NCBI GenBank assembly: GCA_035644495.1
Contig: DASQOM010000352.1
Coordinates: forward strand, 1 to 24,945
Length of the DNA: 24,945 nucleotides
Reading direction: 5' to 3'
Source: JACQFK01 sp035644495
Lineage (GTDB): Bacteria; Planctomycetota; MHYJ01; JACPRB01
A program made the translations under genes and the position numbers. Position 1 is the first letter of the stretch. Each line of letters starts with the position of its first letter. The notes beneath the pieces were generated by a model, which was not told where the DNA came from, made no database searches, and worked only from the letters and a program-made list of their open reading frames with translations. Below, piece after piece: positions 13,814 to 21,077 of this stretch.

Positions 13814-14722
13814 CTACTTCTTTTCTTCGTCTTTCTTTTCGCCGCCGCCGCCGCCGCGCATCGCCTTGAGGCGCTCCAAGGCGCTGCCCATCTTGCCGCC
13901 GGACTTCGACTCGACCTGCATGGCCTTGACGTTCGACTCCAGCTCGCCCTGCACCAGGCTTTCGAGGGTCGCCTGGCTGGGACGGAACTCGACGTCGCCG
14001 TCCATCTTGCCCAGGCCGCCGCCGCCGCCCCCGCCGCCGCCCGCGAACGAGCGGTTCTTGAGGTCGCCCAGCTTCCGGTTGACGCCGTCCATGACCTTGG
14101 TGAAGAGCTCGGACATGCGCTTGAACAGCTCTTCGTCCGACTTGCGCATCTCCTCGATCATCTGGGCCTGCTTCTGCGCGGCCTCGGTCTTCATCTGCTC
14201 GATGATGATGCGCTCGTTGGCCATCTTGGCCTGGTATTCGAGGTCCACCTCGCGGCGGACGCGCTTTTCGATGTCCGCCTCCATGGAGGACATCTTCCTC
14301 TTCATGTCGTCGACTTCGGCCCGCATGACGTTCTTGCCGTCCTCGTAGCGCTGCTTGGCCGTGTCCTCGGCCAGGCGCTGGGCCGTCTTGAGCTGGTTCG
14401 TGAGGTTTTCAACCGAGGCGGCCAGCTGGGCCTGGCTCTGCTCCGCCAGGTCGGCCTTGTCCTTGGTGTTCTGATGCTCCTTCATCAGCCGGTCGAGCTC
14501 CTTCCGGGAGGCCTCGATCAGCTTCTGGCGATCGTCAGAGGACAGAAGGTTCGTTTTCGTCGAGATGATCCGCTCAACGGCATCGCCGATGAGCTTGTTG
14601 ATCATCGATTCATCGAGCACCTTGACCCGATGAATGCCCTTCTTGGCAAGCTCTTGAAGAGTGCTCTTCGAAGAGCTTTGTTCGATCGCCCTCCGAACGT
14701 CAAACGGCTGCTGTTCGGTCAT
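13814..14722 (-). CDS. coiled-coil protein, partner of the actin-like pair
   Basis: A protein of 302 residues starting at ATG 14720-14722 with GGAGA 8 nt upstream. Residues 1-60 form a small helical head (TLQELAKKGIHRVKVLDESMINKLIGDAVERII). Residues ~62-222 are one long heptad-rich coiled coil with many Glu, Lys, Gln and Ala residues and no prolines. A run of nine glycines (228-236) forms a hinge to a tail with a short helical motif (LESLVQGELESNVKAM) and a Lys/Glu-rich C-terminus preceded by five glycines. It is the first gene after a consensus promoter and directly before the two actin-like genes, so it is likely to bind, bundle or anchor their filaments. No named family is recognised. Confidence 0.75.
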   Translation of the reverse strand: MTEQQPFDVRRAIEQSSSKSTLQELAKKGIHRVKVLDESMINKLIGDAVERIISTKTNLLSSDDRQKLIEASRKELDRLMKEHQNTKDKADLAEQSQAQLAASVENLTNQLKTAQRLAEDTAKQRYEDGKNVMRAEVDDMKRKMSSMEADIEKRVRREVDLEYQAKMANERIIIEQMKTEAAQKQAQMIEEMRKSDEELFKRMSELFTKVMDGVNRKLGDLKNRSFAGGGGGGGGGLGKMDGDVEFRPSQATLESLVQGELESNVKAMQVESKSGGKMGSALERLKAMRGGGGGEKKDEEKK

Positions 14723-14741
14723 GGCAAGTCTCCAGCGCCCG

Positions 14742-14771
14742 ATTATATCCCACCGCGGAAAGCGGTGTCAA
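14742..14771 (-). promoter_or_regulatory. consensus sigma-70 promoter of the actin-like operon
   Basis: On the minus strand, TTGACA (14766-14771) and TATAAT (14742-14747) are separated by 18 nt; both hexamers are perfect. An A/T run flanks the -35 box. The spacer contains the palindrome ACCGC-TTTCC-GCGGT (14752-14766), touching the -35 box, which could be an operator. Transcription would start near 14735, giving a short leader of about 12 nt before the ATG. Confidence 0.75.
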
Positions 14772-14778
14772 AAAATCT

Positions 14779-14799
14779 TTCGGAATTCGGAGTTCGGAG
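14779..14799. repeat. three tandem 7-bp repeats upstream of the promoter
   Basis: TTCGGAA, TTCGGAG, TTCGGAG follow each other directly, on the upstream side of the -35 box of the actin-like operon. The position suits an activator site or a small iteron-like DNA site. With only three copies, chance is possible. Confidence 0.45.
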
Positions 14800-14812
14800 C
14801 GTTCTGGACCGG

Positions 14813-15220
14813 CTAGCCCGCGGGCAGGCTCTTCCCCAGCTTTGCCAGGATCTGCTGGTTCTTCTCCGACGTGGCCTGGAAGGCCGCGATCAGCAGCAGG
14901 CGCCGGGGGTTCTCGAAGTCCTTCTGGATCTCCTTGATCGTCCCCTTCAGCGCGACTTCCATCCCCTGTCCGCTCACCTTGAACTCCACCACCCGGCCCG
15001 TCAGGTGACGGATCAGGCCGCCCATGATCGCCTGCGAGGGCACCATGGTGGTGGCCGCGCCGCCGCCCATCTTGAGCAGCGCCGTCAGGTCCGTCGCGGT
15101 GAGCGCGACCGCCTCCCCCGTGTACTCGTTCCGGGTGTCCCAGAACCAGACCTTCACCTTCCTGGAGATGATGATCGACTTCTTGATCTTCGAATCGTGA
15201 ATCCGGGAGGAGTCTTCCAC
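14813..15220 (-). CDS. small beta-rich protein, PilZ-like (tentative)
   Basis: A protein of 135 residues beginning with GTG (15218-15220). The pattern of short strands VKVWFWDTRNEYTGEAVALTATDLTALL, then VVEFKVSGQGMEVALKGTIKEIQKDF, then RRLLLIAAFQATSEKNQQILAKL resembles PilZ barrels with a closing helix. However, the RxxxR and DxSxxG motifs that bind cyclic di-GMP are not seen, so it may be a non-binding PilZ variant or an unrelated barrel. It is transcribed with hflX upstream and has its own extended -10 box, whose start point would coincide with the GTG. A possible functional link to the coiled-coil/actin operon 90 nt downstream is inference. Confidence 0.6.
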   Translation of the reverse strand: MEDSSRIHDSKIKKSIIISRKVKVWFWDTRNEYTGEAVALTATDLTALLKMGGGAATTMVPSQAIMGGLIRHLTGRVVEFKVSGQGMEVALKGTIKEIQKDFENPRRLLLIAAFQATSEKNQQILAKLGKSLPAG

Positions 15221-15226
15221 GCCGGA

Positions 15227-15235
15227 ATTATACCA
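15227..15235 (-). promoter_or_regulatory. extended -10 box (TGGTATAAT), likely leaderless transcript
   Basis: On the minus strand TGGTATAAT (15227-15235) ends 6 nt before the GTG at 15218-15220. RNA polymerase would start within a base or two of that GTG. No -35 box is evident, which the TG extension can compensate. Confidence 0.45.
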
Positions 15236-15256
15236 ACGCGGGATTTCGCCGCCAGC

Positions 15257-16585
15257 CTATTCGCCCTTGGGCGAACGGCGCGAACGGCCCCGGGAGGGCG
15301 GCTTCTCCTCCACCCGGAACTTCTCCAGCTTGTAGAGGGCCCGCGACGGCACCCGCAGCGTCATCCGCACCCGCGAGTCCACGTACTCCCGCTTCACCGG
15401 GATCGACCACGTCGACAGCTCCGCCAGCAGCTTGCCTTCGGACTGCGGGATCTCGACGTCGACGTCGATCAGCTTCCGCGTCAGCCGCTCCGCGACCAGG
15501 GAGGTCAGGCGGTCGATGCCTTCGCCCGTCCGCGCCGAGATCGCGATGGCCTCGGGGTGCCGGTGGAGGATGATCTCGCGCTCGACGGCGTCGCGGAAGG
15601 AGTCGACCTTGTTGAACACCAGCAGGGTGGGTTTCTCCGCGCAGTCCAGGATGTGGAGCACGCTTTCGACGGCGGCGATATGCTCCTCCGCCTGCGGATG
15701 GCTTGCGTCCACGACGTGGAGGAGCAGGTCCGCCTGCGCGACCTCCTCGAGGGTCGCGTGGAAGCTCGCCACCAGGTCGTGCGGCAGGTTGCGGATGAAG
15801 CCGACCGTGTCGGAGAGCAGCACCTTGATGCCGCCCTCCAGGGTCCAGATCCGCGTCCGGGTGTCCAGCGTGGAGAACAGCTTGTCCTCGACGAGGACGC
15901 CGGCCCGGGTCAGCGCGTTCATGAGCGTGGACTTGCCGGCGTTGGTGTAGCCGACCAGCGACACGGTGGTGTTCTCGACGGTGCGCGCGGAGACCTCGCG
16001 GCGCTTGCGTTCCTCGATGGTCTTCATCTCCCGGCGCAGGGCGACGATGCGCTTGCGCGCGAGGCGGCGGTCGGACTCGAGCTGCTTTTCACCCGGGCCG
16101 CGCGATCCGATGCCGGCGCCGCCGCCAGCCTGCTGCTCGCTCGTGATGTGGGCGCCGAGCTTCGAGATCCGAGGCAGCGTATACTCGAGCTGCGCGAGCT
16201 CCACCTGCAGCTTCGCCTGATAGGTGCGCGCGTGCGTGGCGAAGATGTCGAGGATCAGCTCGGTGCGGTCGATCACCTTACAGCCGATGTCCTTCTCCAG
16301 GTTCTGCATCTGGGCGGGGGAGAGCTCGTTGTCGAAGATGACGGTGTCGATCTCCTGGTCCGCGACGCGGTGGGACAGCTCGCCGACCTTGCCTTTGCCG
16401 ATGTAGGTGCGAGCATCCGGCCGCTCGCGCTTCTGGATGAGGCGCTCGACGACGACGGCGCCCGCGGTCTCGGCGAGGCGGGAGAGTTCGTCGAGGGGGT
16501 CGACGGCGCGCAGGTCGGTTCCGGGGTCGACCGTCCCGACCAGGAGCGCGCGCTCCTGGTACACGGTCTTCTCAGAGCTTTTCAA
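15257..16585 (-). CDS. hflX: ribosome-associated GTPase HflX
   Basis: HflX binds ribosomes and splits stalled 70S particles, for example after heat stress. The 442-residue protein has the HflX N-terminal domain (YIGKGKVGEL 61-70, VIFDNELSPAQMQNLE 82-97, VIDRTELILDIFATHARTYQAKLQVELAQL 104-133). The Gly-rich GGGAGIGSRGPGEKQLE linker (154-170) comes next, then the GTPase domain: G1 GYTNAGKST (212-220), G3 DTVGF (259-263), G4 NKVD (325-328) and G5 SARTG (350-354). The annotated start is a TTG only ~3 nt after the predicted transcription start; a GTG at 16562-16564 would give a protein 7 residues shorter with a usual leader. The 3' part carries a Lys/Arg-rich tail. It diverges from holA. Confidence 0.93.
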   Translation of the reverse strand: MKSSEKTVYQERALLVGTVDPGTDLRAVDPLDELSRLAETAGAVVVERLIQKRERPDARTYIGKGKVGELSHRVADQEIDTVIFDNELSPAQMQNLEKDIGCKVIDRTELILDIFATHARTYQAKLQVELAQLEYTLPRISKLGAHITSEQQAGGGAGIGSRGPGEKQLESDRRLARKRIVALRREMKTIEERKRREVSARTVENTTVSLVGYTNAGKSTLMNALTRAGVLVEDKLFSTLDTRTRIWTLEGGIKVLLSDTVGFIRNLPHDLVASFHATLEEVAQADLLLHVVDASHPQAEEHIAAVESVLHILDCAEKPTLLVFNKVDSFRDAVEREIILHRHPEAIAISARTGEGIDRLTSLVAERLTRKLIDVDVEIPQSEGKLLAELSTWSIPVKREYVDSRVRMTLRVPSRALYKLEKFRVEEKPPSRGRSRRSPKGE

Positions 16586-16594
16586 TGGGGGCTG

Positions 16595-16623
16595 ATTATA
16601 GGAATCCCCCGGTTCCGAATCAA
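16595..16623 (-). promoter_or_regulatory. promoter of hflX
   Basis: On the minus strand TTGATT (16618-16623) is followed after 17 nt by a perfect TATAAT (16595-16600). Start of transcription would be near 16588. Confidence 0.65.
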
Positions 16624-16658
16624 TCCACGGAACCCGCGGCGGTTTTTCGTCTTAGTTC

Positions 16659-16687
16659 TTGATTCTTGGCCGGGCGCGCGCGATACT
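16659..16687 (+). promoter_or_regulatory. promoter of holA and the envelope gene chain
   Basis: TTGATT (16659-16664) and GATACT (16682-16687) are 17 nt apart, about 20 nt before the holA ATG. It lies back to back with the hflX promoter, 35 nt away, so the two could be controlled together. Confidence 0.5.
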
Positions 16688-16706
16688 GGCCGTTCTCTTT
16701 GAAAGT

Positions 16707-17681
16707 ATGGATTTCGCAGCATTTGCGGCGGAACTCCGGGGGAAGAAGGCTCCGGCGCCCGTCTATGTGATCGCGGGACCGGAAGCCCTGCTGCGCGAAC
16801 GCGCGGCGGCCCTCCTGGCGGAGTCGGATCCGGAGCTGGGGGCGAATCAGATCCGGCTGTCCTCGTCTGAAACGGATTGGGCTCGGGTGTCGGACGAACT
16901 CTACACCCCGCCTTTTCTCGCGGCAAAAAAACTGGTCGTGCTGGTGGACGAAGGGAATTTCGTCCACAACAACGTGGAAGCCCTGCGGGGCTATCTGAAG
17001 CAGCCGTCGACGGCGAACGTGCTGGCCGCGCTGGTGCCGACGGAGAAGGTCCCCGCCCTGGCGGGGGCCTGCCTCGTGGAGTGCCGCTCTTTGAAACCGG
17101 GAGATCTGCAACGCTGGCTGTCCTCCGAGGCTCAGCGGCTGGGGAAGACCCTCGACCGCGTCGCGGGTGAGCTGCTGGCCACGCGCGGCGGCGGGACGCT
17201 GTCGGCCCTCGCGGGCCATCTGGCCAAACTGGCCGCCCACGCGGGATCGCGGGCGTCCATCACGGCCGACGACGTCCGCACCCTGGTGGGCTACCAGGAG
17301 GAGCGCGAGGTCTATGAGCTCTCCCTGGCCGCGGCGGCCAAGGATGTCGCCAAGGCCTACCGCGTGCTCCGGGCCCTGATCCGCTCGGGCGAGGCGGTCC
17401 AGGTCCTGCTGTGGAAGCTGGCGTGGCAGTACCGCAAGCTGGCGGAGGCCAAGAAGCTGCTCGCGTCGGGCCGCCGCCGCTTCGAGGTGACCTCGCAGCT
17501 GCAGATCACCTTCTACGCGGACGAGTTCCTGAGGCTGGTCGACGGCCATACGATCGGGGAGCTGGTCGACAAGCACGGGGAGATATTGAAGGCGGACGTC
17601 GCCTTGAAGACGTCGGGGGGGAACGAAGTTCCGGTCCTGGAATCCCTGGTGTGCCGCCTGGCCTCGCCGGCGGCGCGATAG
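16707..17681 (+). CDS. holA: DNA polymerase III delta subunit (clamp loader)
   Basis: The delta subunit opens the sliding clamp within the clamp loader during DNA replication. The 324-residue protein shows the family layout: VYVIAGPEALLRERAAALL (19-37) at the start of the AAA-like domain, a LVVLVDEGNF strand, a middle helical part (LQRWLSSEAQRLGKTLD, GGGTLSALAGHLAKLAAHA) and the third domain (EEREVYELSLAAAAKDVAKAYRVLRALIRSGEAVQVLLWKLAWQYRKL, then FYADEFLRLVDGHTIGELVDKHGEILKADVALKT). Start at ATG 16707 is chosen to fit the family N-terminus; the ribosome site is weak (GAAAG). It is unusual in heading a chain of envelope genes. Confidence 0.9.
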   Translation: MDFAAFAAELRGKKAPAPVYVIAGPEALLRERAAALLAESDPELGANQIRLSSSETDWARVSDELYTPPFLAAKKLVVLVDEGNFVHNNVEALRGYLKQPSTANVLAALVPTEKVPALAGACLVECRSLKPGDLQRWLSSEAQRLGKTLDRVAGELLATRGGGTLSALAGHLAKLAAHAGSRASITADDVRTLVGYQEEREVYELSLAAAAKDVAKAYRVLRALIRSGEAVQVLLWKLAWQYRKLAEAKKLLASGRRRFEVTSQLQITFYADEFLRLVDGHTIGELVDKHGEILKADVALKTSGGNEVPVLESLVCRLASPAAR

Positions 17682-17690
17682 GAGAACGAT

Positions 17691-17897
17691 ATGGTCGAGT
17701 TCTGCACGGTCTGCGGCACGAGCCTCCCCAAGGGAGACCTCACCGTCAAAAGCGGCAGCATCTTCACGAGCCACGATTACAACTGCCCCAGCTGCGGCAA
17801 GTCGGCCAACCCCGCCAAGAGCGAGGATGCGGCCGGACCCGAGGCGTCGGTCGACAGCGACCTCGTCTTCCGCAAGGGGAACGTCGAGTCGGCGTAG
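17691..17897 (+). CDS. small zinc-ribbon protein
   Basis: A protein of 68 residues with GGAGAA just upstream of its ATG, 9 nt after holA. Two CxxC pairs (C5/C8 and C32/C35, CTVC and CPSC) form a zinc ribbon; the rest is acidic and probably disordered. Such small proteins often help other proteins dock or act in RNA or DNA complexes; the partner is unknown. It is almost certainly cotranscribed with holA and the membrane gene that follows. Confidence 0.7.
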   Translation: MVEFCTVCGTSLPKGDLTVKSGSIFTSHDYNCPSCGKSANPAKSEDAAGPEASVDSDLVFRKGNVESA

Positions 17898-17939
17898 TCC
17901 GGGTTCCGGTTGATGGCAGGCGAGCGGAAAGGACCGAGC

Positions 17940-18572
17940 ATGGCGATTCAGCGTCCCGGGAAGCCCAACACCCGGTTGGGCCCGCCCGCCGCGAAGGCTC
18001 CCGCCAAGGCGCCGACCCAGAGGGCCGCCACGGTTTCCAGGCCCGCCACGGGCCCCGTGCAGAAGCAGGCGGCGCCCGGCACCGGCCGCGGCGGCCGCGC
18101 TGCGTCGACGCGCTCCGTCGCCACCGTCGGATCCTCGCGCCCGGCGGCGAGGCAGCCGGCCAAGTCGAATACCATGATGCTGGCCGGCATCGGCGGCGGC
18201 GTGGTCGTGATCCTCGCGATCGCGTTCTTCGCGATGAGCGGGAAATCCGATAATCACGCACCACCCCCCTCCAAGGGACCGTCCAAACCCCAGGCCGTCG
18301 ACGTCTCCGGCCTCGAGCGGGACGGGATGAATAAGTGCAACGAGGGGCTGGCGCTGATCCAGAAGAACCAGGCTCAGCTGGGCAGCCACGAACTGGCCGC
18401 CGGTCAGAAGCAGACCCTGATCTCCGACCTGGAGAAGGGCAAGAAGCTGATCGCCGACGGCATGGCGCTGCTCACGCAGGCCAACGAGAAGTCGAAGAAC
18501 ACTTATGACATCAAGCAGTACCAGGAAGCCCTGATCACCGTGCGCAAGAAGTTGATGGAGCTCAGGGACTAA
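17940..18572 (+). CDS. single-pass membrane protein with low-complexity cytoplasmic arm
   Basis: A protein of 210 residues. Start at ATG 17940 with AAAGGA upstream; an earlier ATG at 17913 is possible but has no ribosome site. Residues 1-78 are a basic Pro/Ala/Thr-rich arm, 79-99 one membrane helix (MLAGIGGGVVVILAIAFFAM), and 110-210 a soluble helical domain outside the membrane (LERDGMNKCNEGLALIQKNQ through QYQEALITVRKKLMEL), resembling a degenerate TPR hairpin. The next gene has the same layout on a bigger scale, so the two probably form a complex. Confidence 0.65.
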   Translation: MAIQRPGKPNTRLGPPAAKAPAKAPTQRAATVSRPATGPVQKQAAPGTGRGGRAASTRSVATVGSSRPAARQPAKSNTMMLAGIGGGVVVILAIAFFAMSGKSDNHAPPPSKGPSKPQAVDVSGLERDGMNKCNEGLALIQKNQAQLGSHELAAGQKQTLISDLEKGKKLIADGMALLTQANEKSKNTYDIKQYQEALITVRKKLMELRD

Positions 18573-18583
18573 CAGGAGGCACC

Positions 18584-20128
18584 ATGACGAACGAATCGAA
18601 TCCGCAGCGGGGCACGGGCGTCCGCAAGCAGGCCACGGGCGTGCGTCCCGCCGTGCCCTCGCCGGCACCCGCGCAGAGACCGGCGACCGGCCGCGTTCCG
18701 GCCCAGGCGCCCGCAGCGAGGCCCGCGACGGCTCGCGTCCCGGCCCAGGCGCCCGCTGCACCGGCTCCGGCCGCCCGCACCGCGACGGCCCCGCGTCGTC
18801 CCGGCGGCTCCGCCCCCGGCGGCGCCGCCCGCCCGCCCCTGCGCTCCGGCTCCGCGCCGAAGCAGGGCAGCAAGGGCACGAAGTACCTCATGCTCGTCAT
18901 CATCCTCCTCCTCGCCGCCATGGTCGCCTACGTCTTCATCCCGATCGGCGGCAAGGCGCCCCTCGGCATCCGCATGGCCCGCATGTGGGGCCTGCTGAAG
19001 AAGCCCGCCGCCGGCGGCGAAACCGCGGAGCCCTCGGAGCCCGGCGCCGTCACCCTCGACGCCAAATACAAGGCCGCCCTCGCGCTCCGCGCCCGCGCCC
19101 AGGCCTTCCTCGCCGACCAGGAGACCAAGTACAAGGACAACCCCGGCGCGATCAGCGACGTCGACGTCCACCGCATCCTGGGCGAGCTCGACGTGCTGCG
19201 CGAGCAGATCTATCTGAGCGTGGACGACCTGGTCAAGGTGATCGACGCGAACGGCAAGGAGGTCGCCGTCGACGCGGCCACGGCAAAGGAAGAGCACAAG
19301 AAGCAGAAGGCCCTCGCGATGGAGCTGGGCAACAAGGTGATCAAATGGAAGGGCCCCAAGGACCAGATCTTCTCGTCGGGGCCGGAGTTCACCGCGCAGA
19401 AGTTCAACACGCCCGCGACGGAGCCCGAGAGGAAACCCGTCGAGAAGCGGGATCCCAAGAGCCTGCTGACGGTCGTCGCGCCCGCGACTCCGAACGACAT
19501 TCCCAAGCCTCCGAATCCGGCCCCCGCGGACCCGAAGCCGGCCGATCCGAAGCCCGAGCCCGAGAAGCCCAAGGAGGATCCGAAACCGGAGCCCGAGAAG
19601 CCCAAGCCCGAGCCGGAGAAGCCGAAGCCGGCCGAGCCCAAGCCGGAGCCCGAGAAGCCGAAGGAGGATCCGAAGCCGGAGCCGAAGCCCGAGCCCGAGA
19701 AACCCAAGCCGGCGGAGCCGAAGCCGGAACCAGAGAAGCCCAAGGAGGATCCCAAGCCGGAACCCAAGTCGGAGCCCGAGAAGCCGAAACCCGAGGAGCC
19801 CAAGTCCGAACCGAAGCCCGAGCCCAAGGCTGAGAAGAAGATCGACGTCGTCGTCGCCGAAGCCGACAAGCTGGTGCAGGACGGCTACCCGATGGCGAAG
19901 GACGTGATCGGCGCCGCGCGCAACCTCCCTTCGGACCCCGGGAAGCTCAAGACCCTGTCCATGAAGGTCGAGACCGCCCAGGCCTTCTTCATCAAAGCGC
20001 GCGACACCTATACCGGAATCAAGGAGAGCGCGCCGGAGTCCGCGGACGTCGCGGGCAAGCTCGCCAAGATTGAAAAAATCCTGGCGCTCTTGCAAAACGC
20101 TTCCGACGCGATAAACTCCAAGAAGTAA
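18584..20128 (+). CDS. single-pass membrane protein with long Lys-Pro-Glu repeat
   Basis: A protein of 514 residues with a strong ribosome site (AGGAGG). Residues 1-98 are a basic Ala/Pro arm with two copies of a PAT-(G/A)-RVPAQAPAA unit. A membrane helix follows at ~100-120 (YLMLVIILLLAAMVAYVFIP), then a helical domain at ~155-300 and a stretch of PEPEKPK-type repeats at 308-418. A final helical domain occupies 420-514. Lys-Pro/Glu-Pro repeats of this kind are stiff spacers that cross the periplasm in TonB and related proteins. The C-terminal domain lacks the TonB signature, so it is not a TonB; the repeat probably places the last domain at a set distance from the membrane. Confidence 0.7.
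   Translation: MTNESNPQRGTGVRKQATGVRPAVPSPAPAQRPATGRVPAQAPAARPATARVPAQAPAAPAPAARTATAPRRPGGSAPGGAARPPLRSGSAPKQGSKGTKYLMLVIILLLAAMVAYVFIPIGGKAPLGIRMARMWGLLKKPAAGGETAEPSEPGAVTLDAKYKAALALRARAQAFLADQETKYKDNPGAISDVDVHRILGELDVLREQIYLSVDDLVKVIDANGKEVAVDAATAKEEHKKQKALAMELGNKVIKWKGPKDQIFSSGPEFTAQKFNTPATEPERKPVEKRDPKSLLTVVAPATPNDIPKPPNPAPADPKPADPKPEPEKPKEDPKPEPEKPKPEPEKPKPAEPKPEPEKPKEDPKPEPKPEPEKPKPAEPKPEPEKPKEDPKPEPKSEPEKPKPEEPKSEPKPEPKAEKKIDVVVAEADKLVQDGYPMAKDVIGAARNLPSDPGKLKTLSMKVETAQAFFIKARDTYTGIKESAPESADVAGKLAKIEKILALLQNASDAINSKK
19505..19837 (+). repeat. imperfect repeat coding for KPEP/PEKPK units
   Basis: The DNA repeats short units (CCGAAGCCGGAGCCCGAGAA-like) with changing third bases. The peptide has about ten PEP(E)KPK and four KEDPKPEP units. 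Silent changes between copies show it is not a fresh expansion. Similar copies could cause slippage or assembly errors. Confidence 0.75.
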
Positions 20129-20129
20129 C

Positions 20130-20147
20130 GTCCGGCGCGCGCCGGAC
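20130..20147. terminator. 18-bp perfect palindrome between operon genes
   Basis: GTCCGGCGCGCGCCGGAC is fully self-complementary and lies 2 nt after the stop of the repeat protein. As RNA it forms an 8-bp GC hairpin with a CG turn. There is no T run, so it may only dampen transcription or block RNA decay from the 3' side. Confidence 0.4.
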
Positions 20148-20168
20148 CGGGACAGGGGGGGAAGAAGG

Positions 20169-21077
20169 ATGAGAGGGGCAGGTCTCTTCGTCATCTCGTC
20201 GTTTGCGCTCGCCGCCATCGCCTGCAGCGCTCCGCCCCCGCCTTCCGTCAAAGCCCCCGAAACTCCCGCCGCGGTCGTCGATCCCGAGCCCGTTCAGGAA
20301 TCCACGGCTCCGGCGGCAGCCCCCCAGCCTCCTTCGGCGGGCGCGGGCGTGGTCCGGACGAGCGTCGAAGTCCCGCCCCGGAACGAGCCCACGGCGGACG
20401 ACGTCCTCAAGCTCCAGAAGGAGCTTGCCGCCCGCCATGCCTCGAGCGACGAGGAGAAGCTCAAGCTGGCGCTGCTCCACGCCGCCGCAGGGAACCTGGA
20501 GGAGGCGGAGCGGGTGATGTCGACCGTGAAGAACCGCACGAACCGGATGCTCCCCTATATGGAGCTCTACCTGCGCCGCGAGCTGGGCGACCACCCCGGG
20601 GCGGGGAAGCTGCTCGCGCGTCTGGAGGAGGAGGATCGCGCCTCGACCGGTTTCGCCATCGCGCGCGCCGAGCTCGTCACCCGGGTGCGCCGTTTCCGCG
20701 ATTATGCCCCGGCCGAGTCCGACCGCGTCGCGCCCGGCGGCGAGATCCACCTCTACGTCGAGCCGACGAACTTCGCCGCCCAGAAGGCCGGCGACAAGCG
20801 CACGATCCACCTGCGCTACGAGTGGGCGCTGCTCGACGACCACTCGACCGTGCGCCCGGTGCCCGCCTGGGACGAGGCGCCGGCCGAGGCGCGCGAGGAC
20901 CGCGTGACGTCGAACGGCCCGATCGCCGAGTTCTATCAGAGCTTCCGCCTCCCGCTCCCCGTCAACCTGGCCGCGGGCAAGTACCGTGTCCGCGTCACCG
21001 TCACCGACGTCATCGCCGGGAAGAGCGACCGTCACGACGTTCCCATTGAAGTGATGCCTGTGGAGCGGACCCGATGA
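20169..21077 (+). CDS. putative lipoprotein with TPR-like and beta domains
   Basis: A protein of 302 residues starting at ATG 20169 after a purine-rich site (GGGGGGAAGAAGG). It has a leader with a loose lipobox ending AIAC (Cys19), then a Pro/Ala-rich disordered linker to about residue 70. A helical repeat part comes next (EEKLKLALLHAAAGNLEEAERVMSTVKNR, a TPR-like unit), then a beta domain ~165-300 with VAPGGEIHLYVEPTNFA, IHLRYEWALLDDHS, FYQSFRLPLPVNLAAGKYRVRVTVTDVIAGKS and VPIEVMP, which looks like an immunoglobulin-like fold. It ends in an ATGA overlap with the next gene. Its role is unknown; an outer-membrane or periplasmic partner of the two membrane proteins is the likely context. Confidence 0.65.
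   Translation: MRGAGLFVISSFALAAIACSAPPPPSVKAPETPAAVVDPEPVQESTAPAAAPQPPSAGAGVVRTSVEVPPRNEPTADDVLKLQKELAARHASSDEEKLKLALLHAAAGNLEEAERVMSTVKNRTNRMLPYMELYLRRELGDHPGAGKLLARLEEEDRASTGFAIARAELVTRVRRFRDYAPAESDRVAPGGEIHLYVEPTNFAAQKAGDKRTIHLRYEWALLDDHSTVRPVPAWDEAPAEAREDRVTSNGPIAEFYQSFRLPLPVNLAAGKYRVRVTVTDVIAGKSDRHDVPIEVMPVERTR

Noticed and set aside
14017..14042. Triplet repeat as a phase-variable switch
   Set aside because: It codes for nine in-frame glycines; gain or loss of triplets would only change hinge length, not switch the gene off.
13253..16702. A 1149-codon open frame on the + strand
   Set aside because: It lies opposite hflX, the PilZ-like, coiled-coil and actin-like genes, all with clear motifs. 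Its product is a Leu/Arg/His/Asp-rich antisense pattern typical of GC-rich DNA.
18569..20251. A 560-codon - strand frame with Leu/Gly/Arg repeats, and a 219-codon one with Ser/Gly/Phe repeats
   Set aside because: Both are the reverse reading of the Lys-Pro-Glu repeat in the membrane protein; the repeats look striking only because the sense repeat does.
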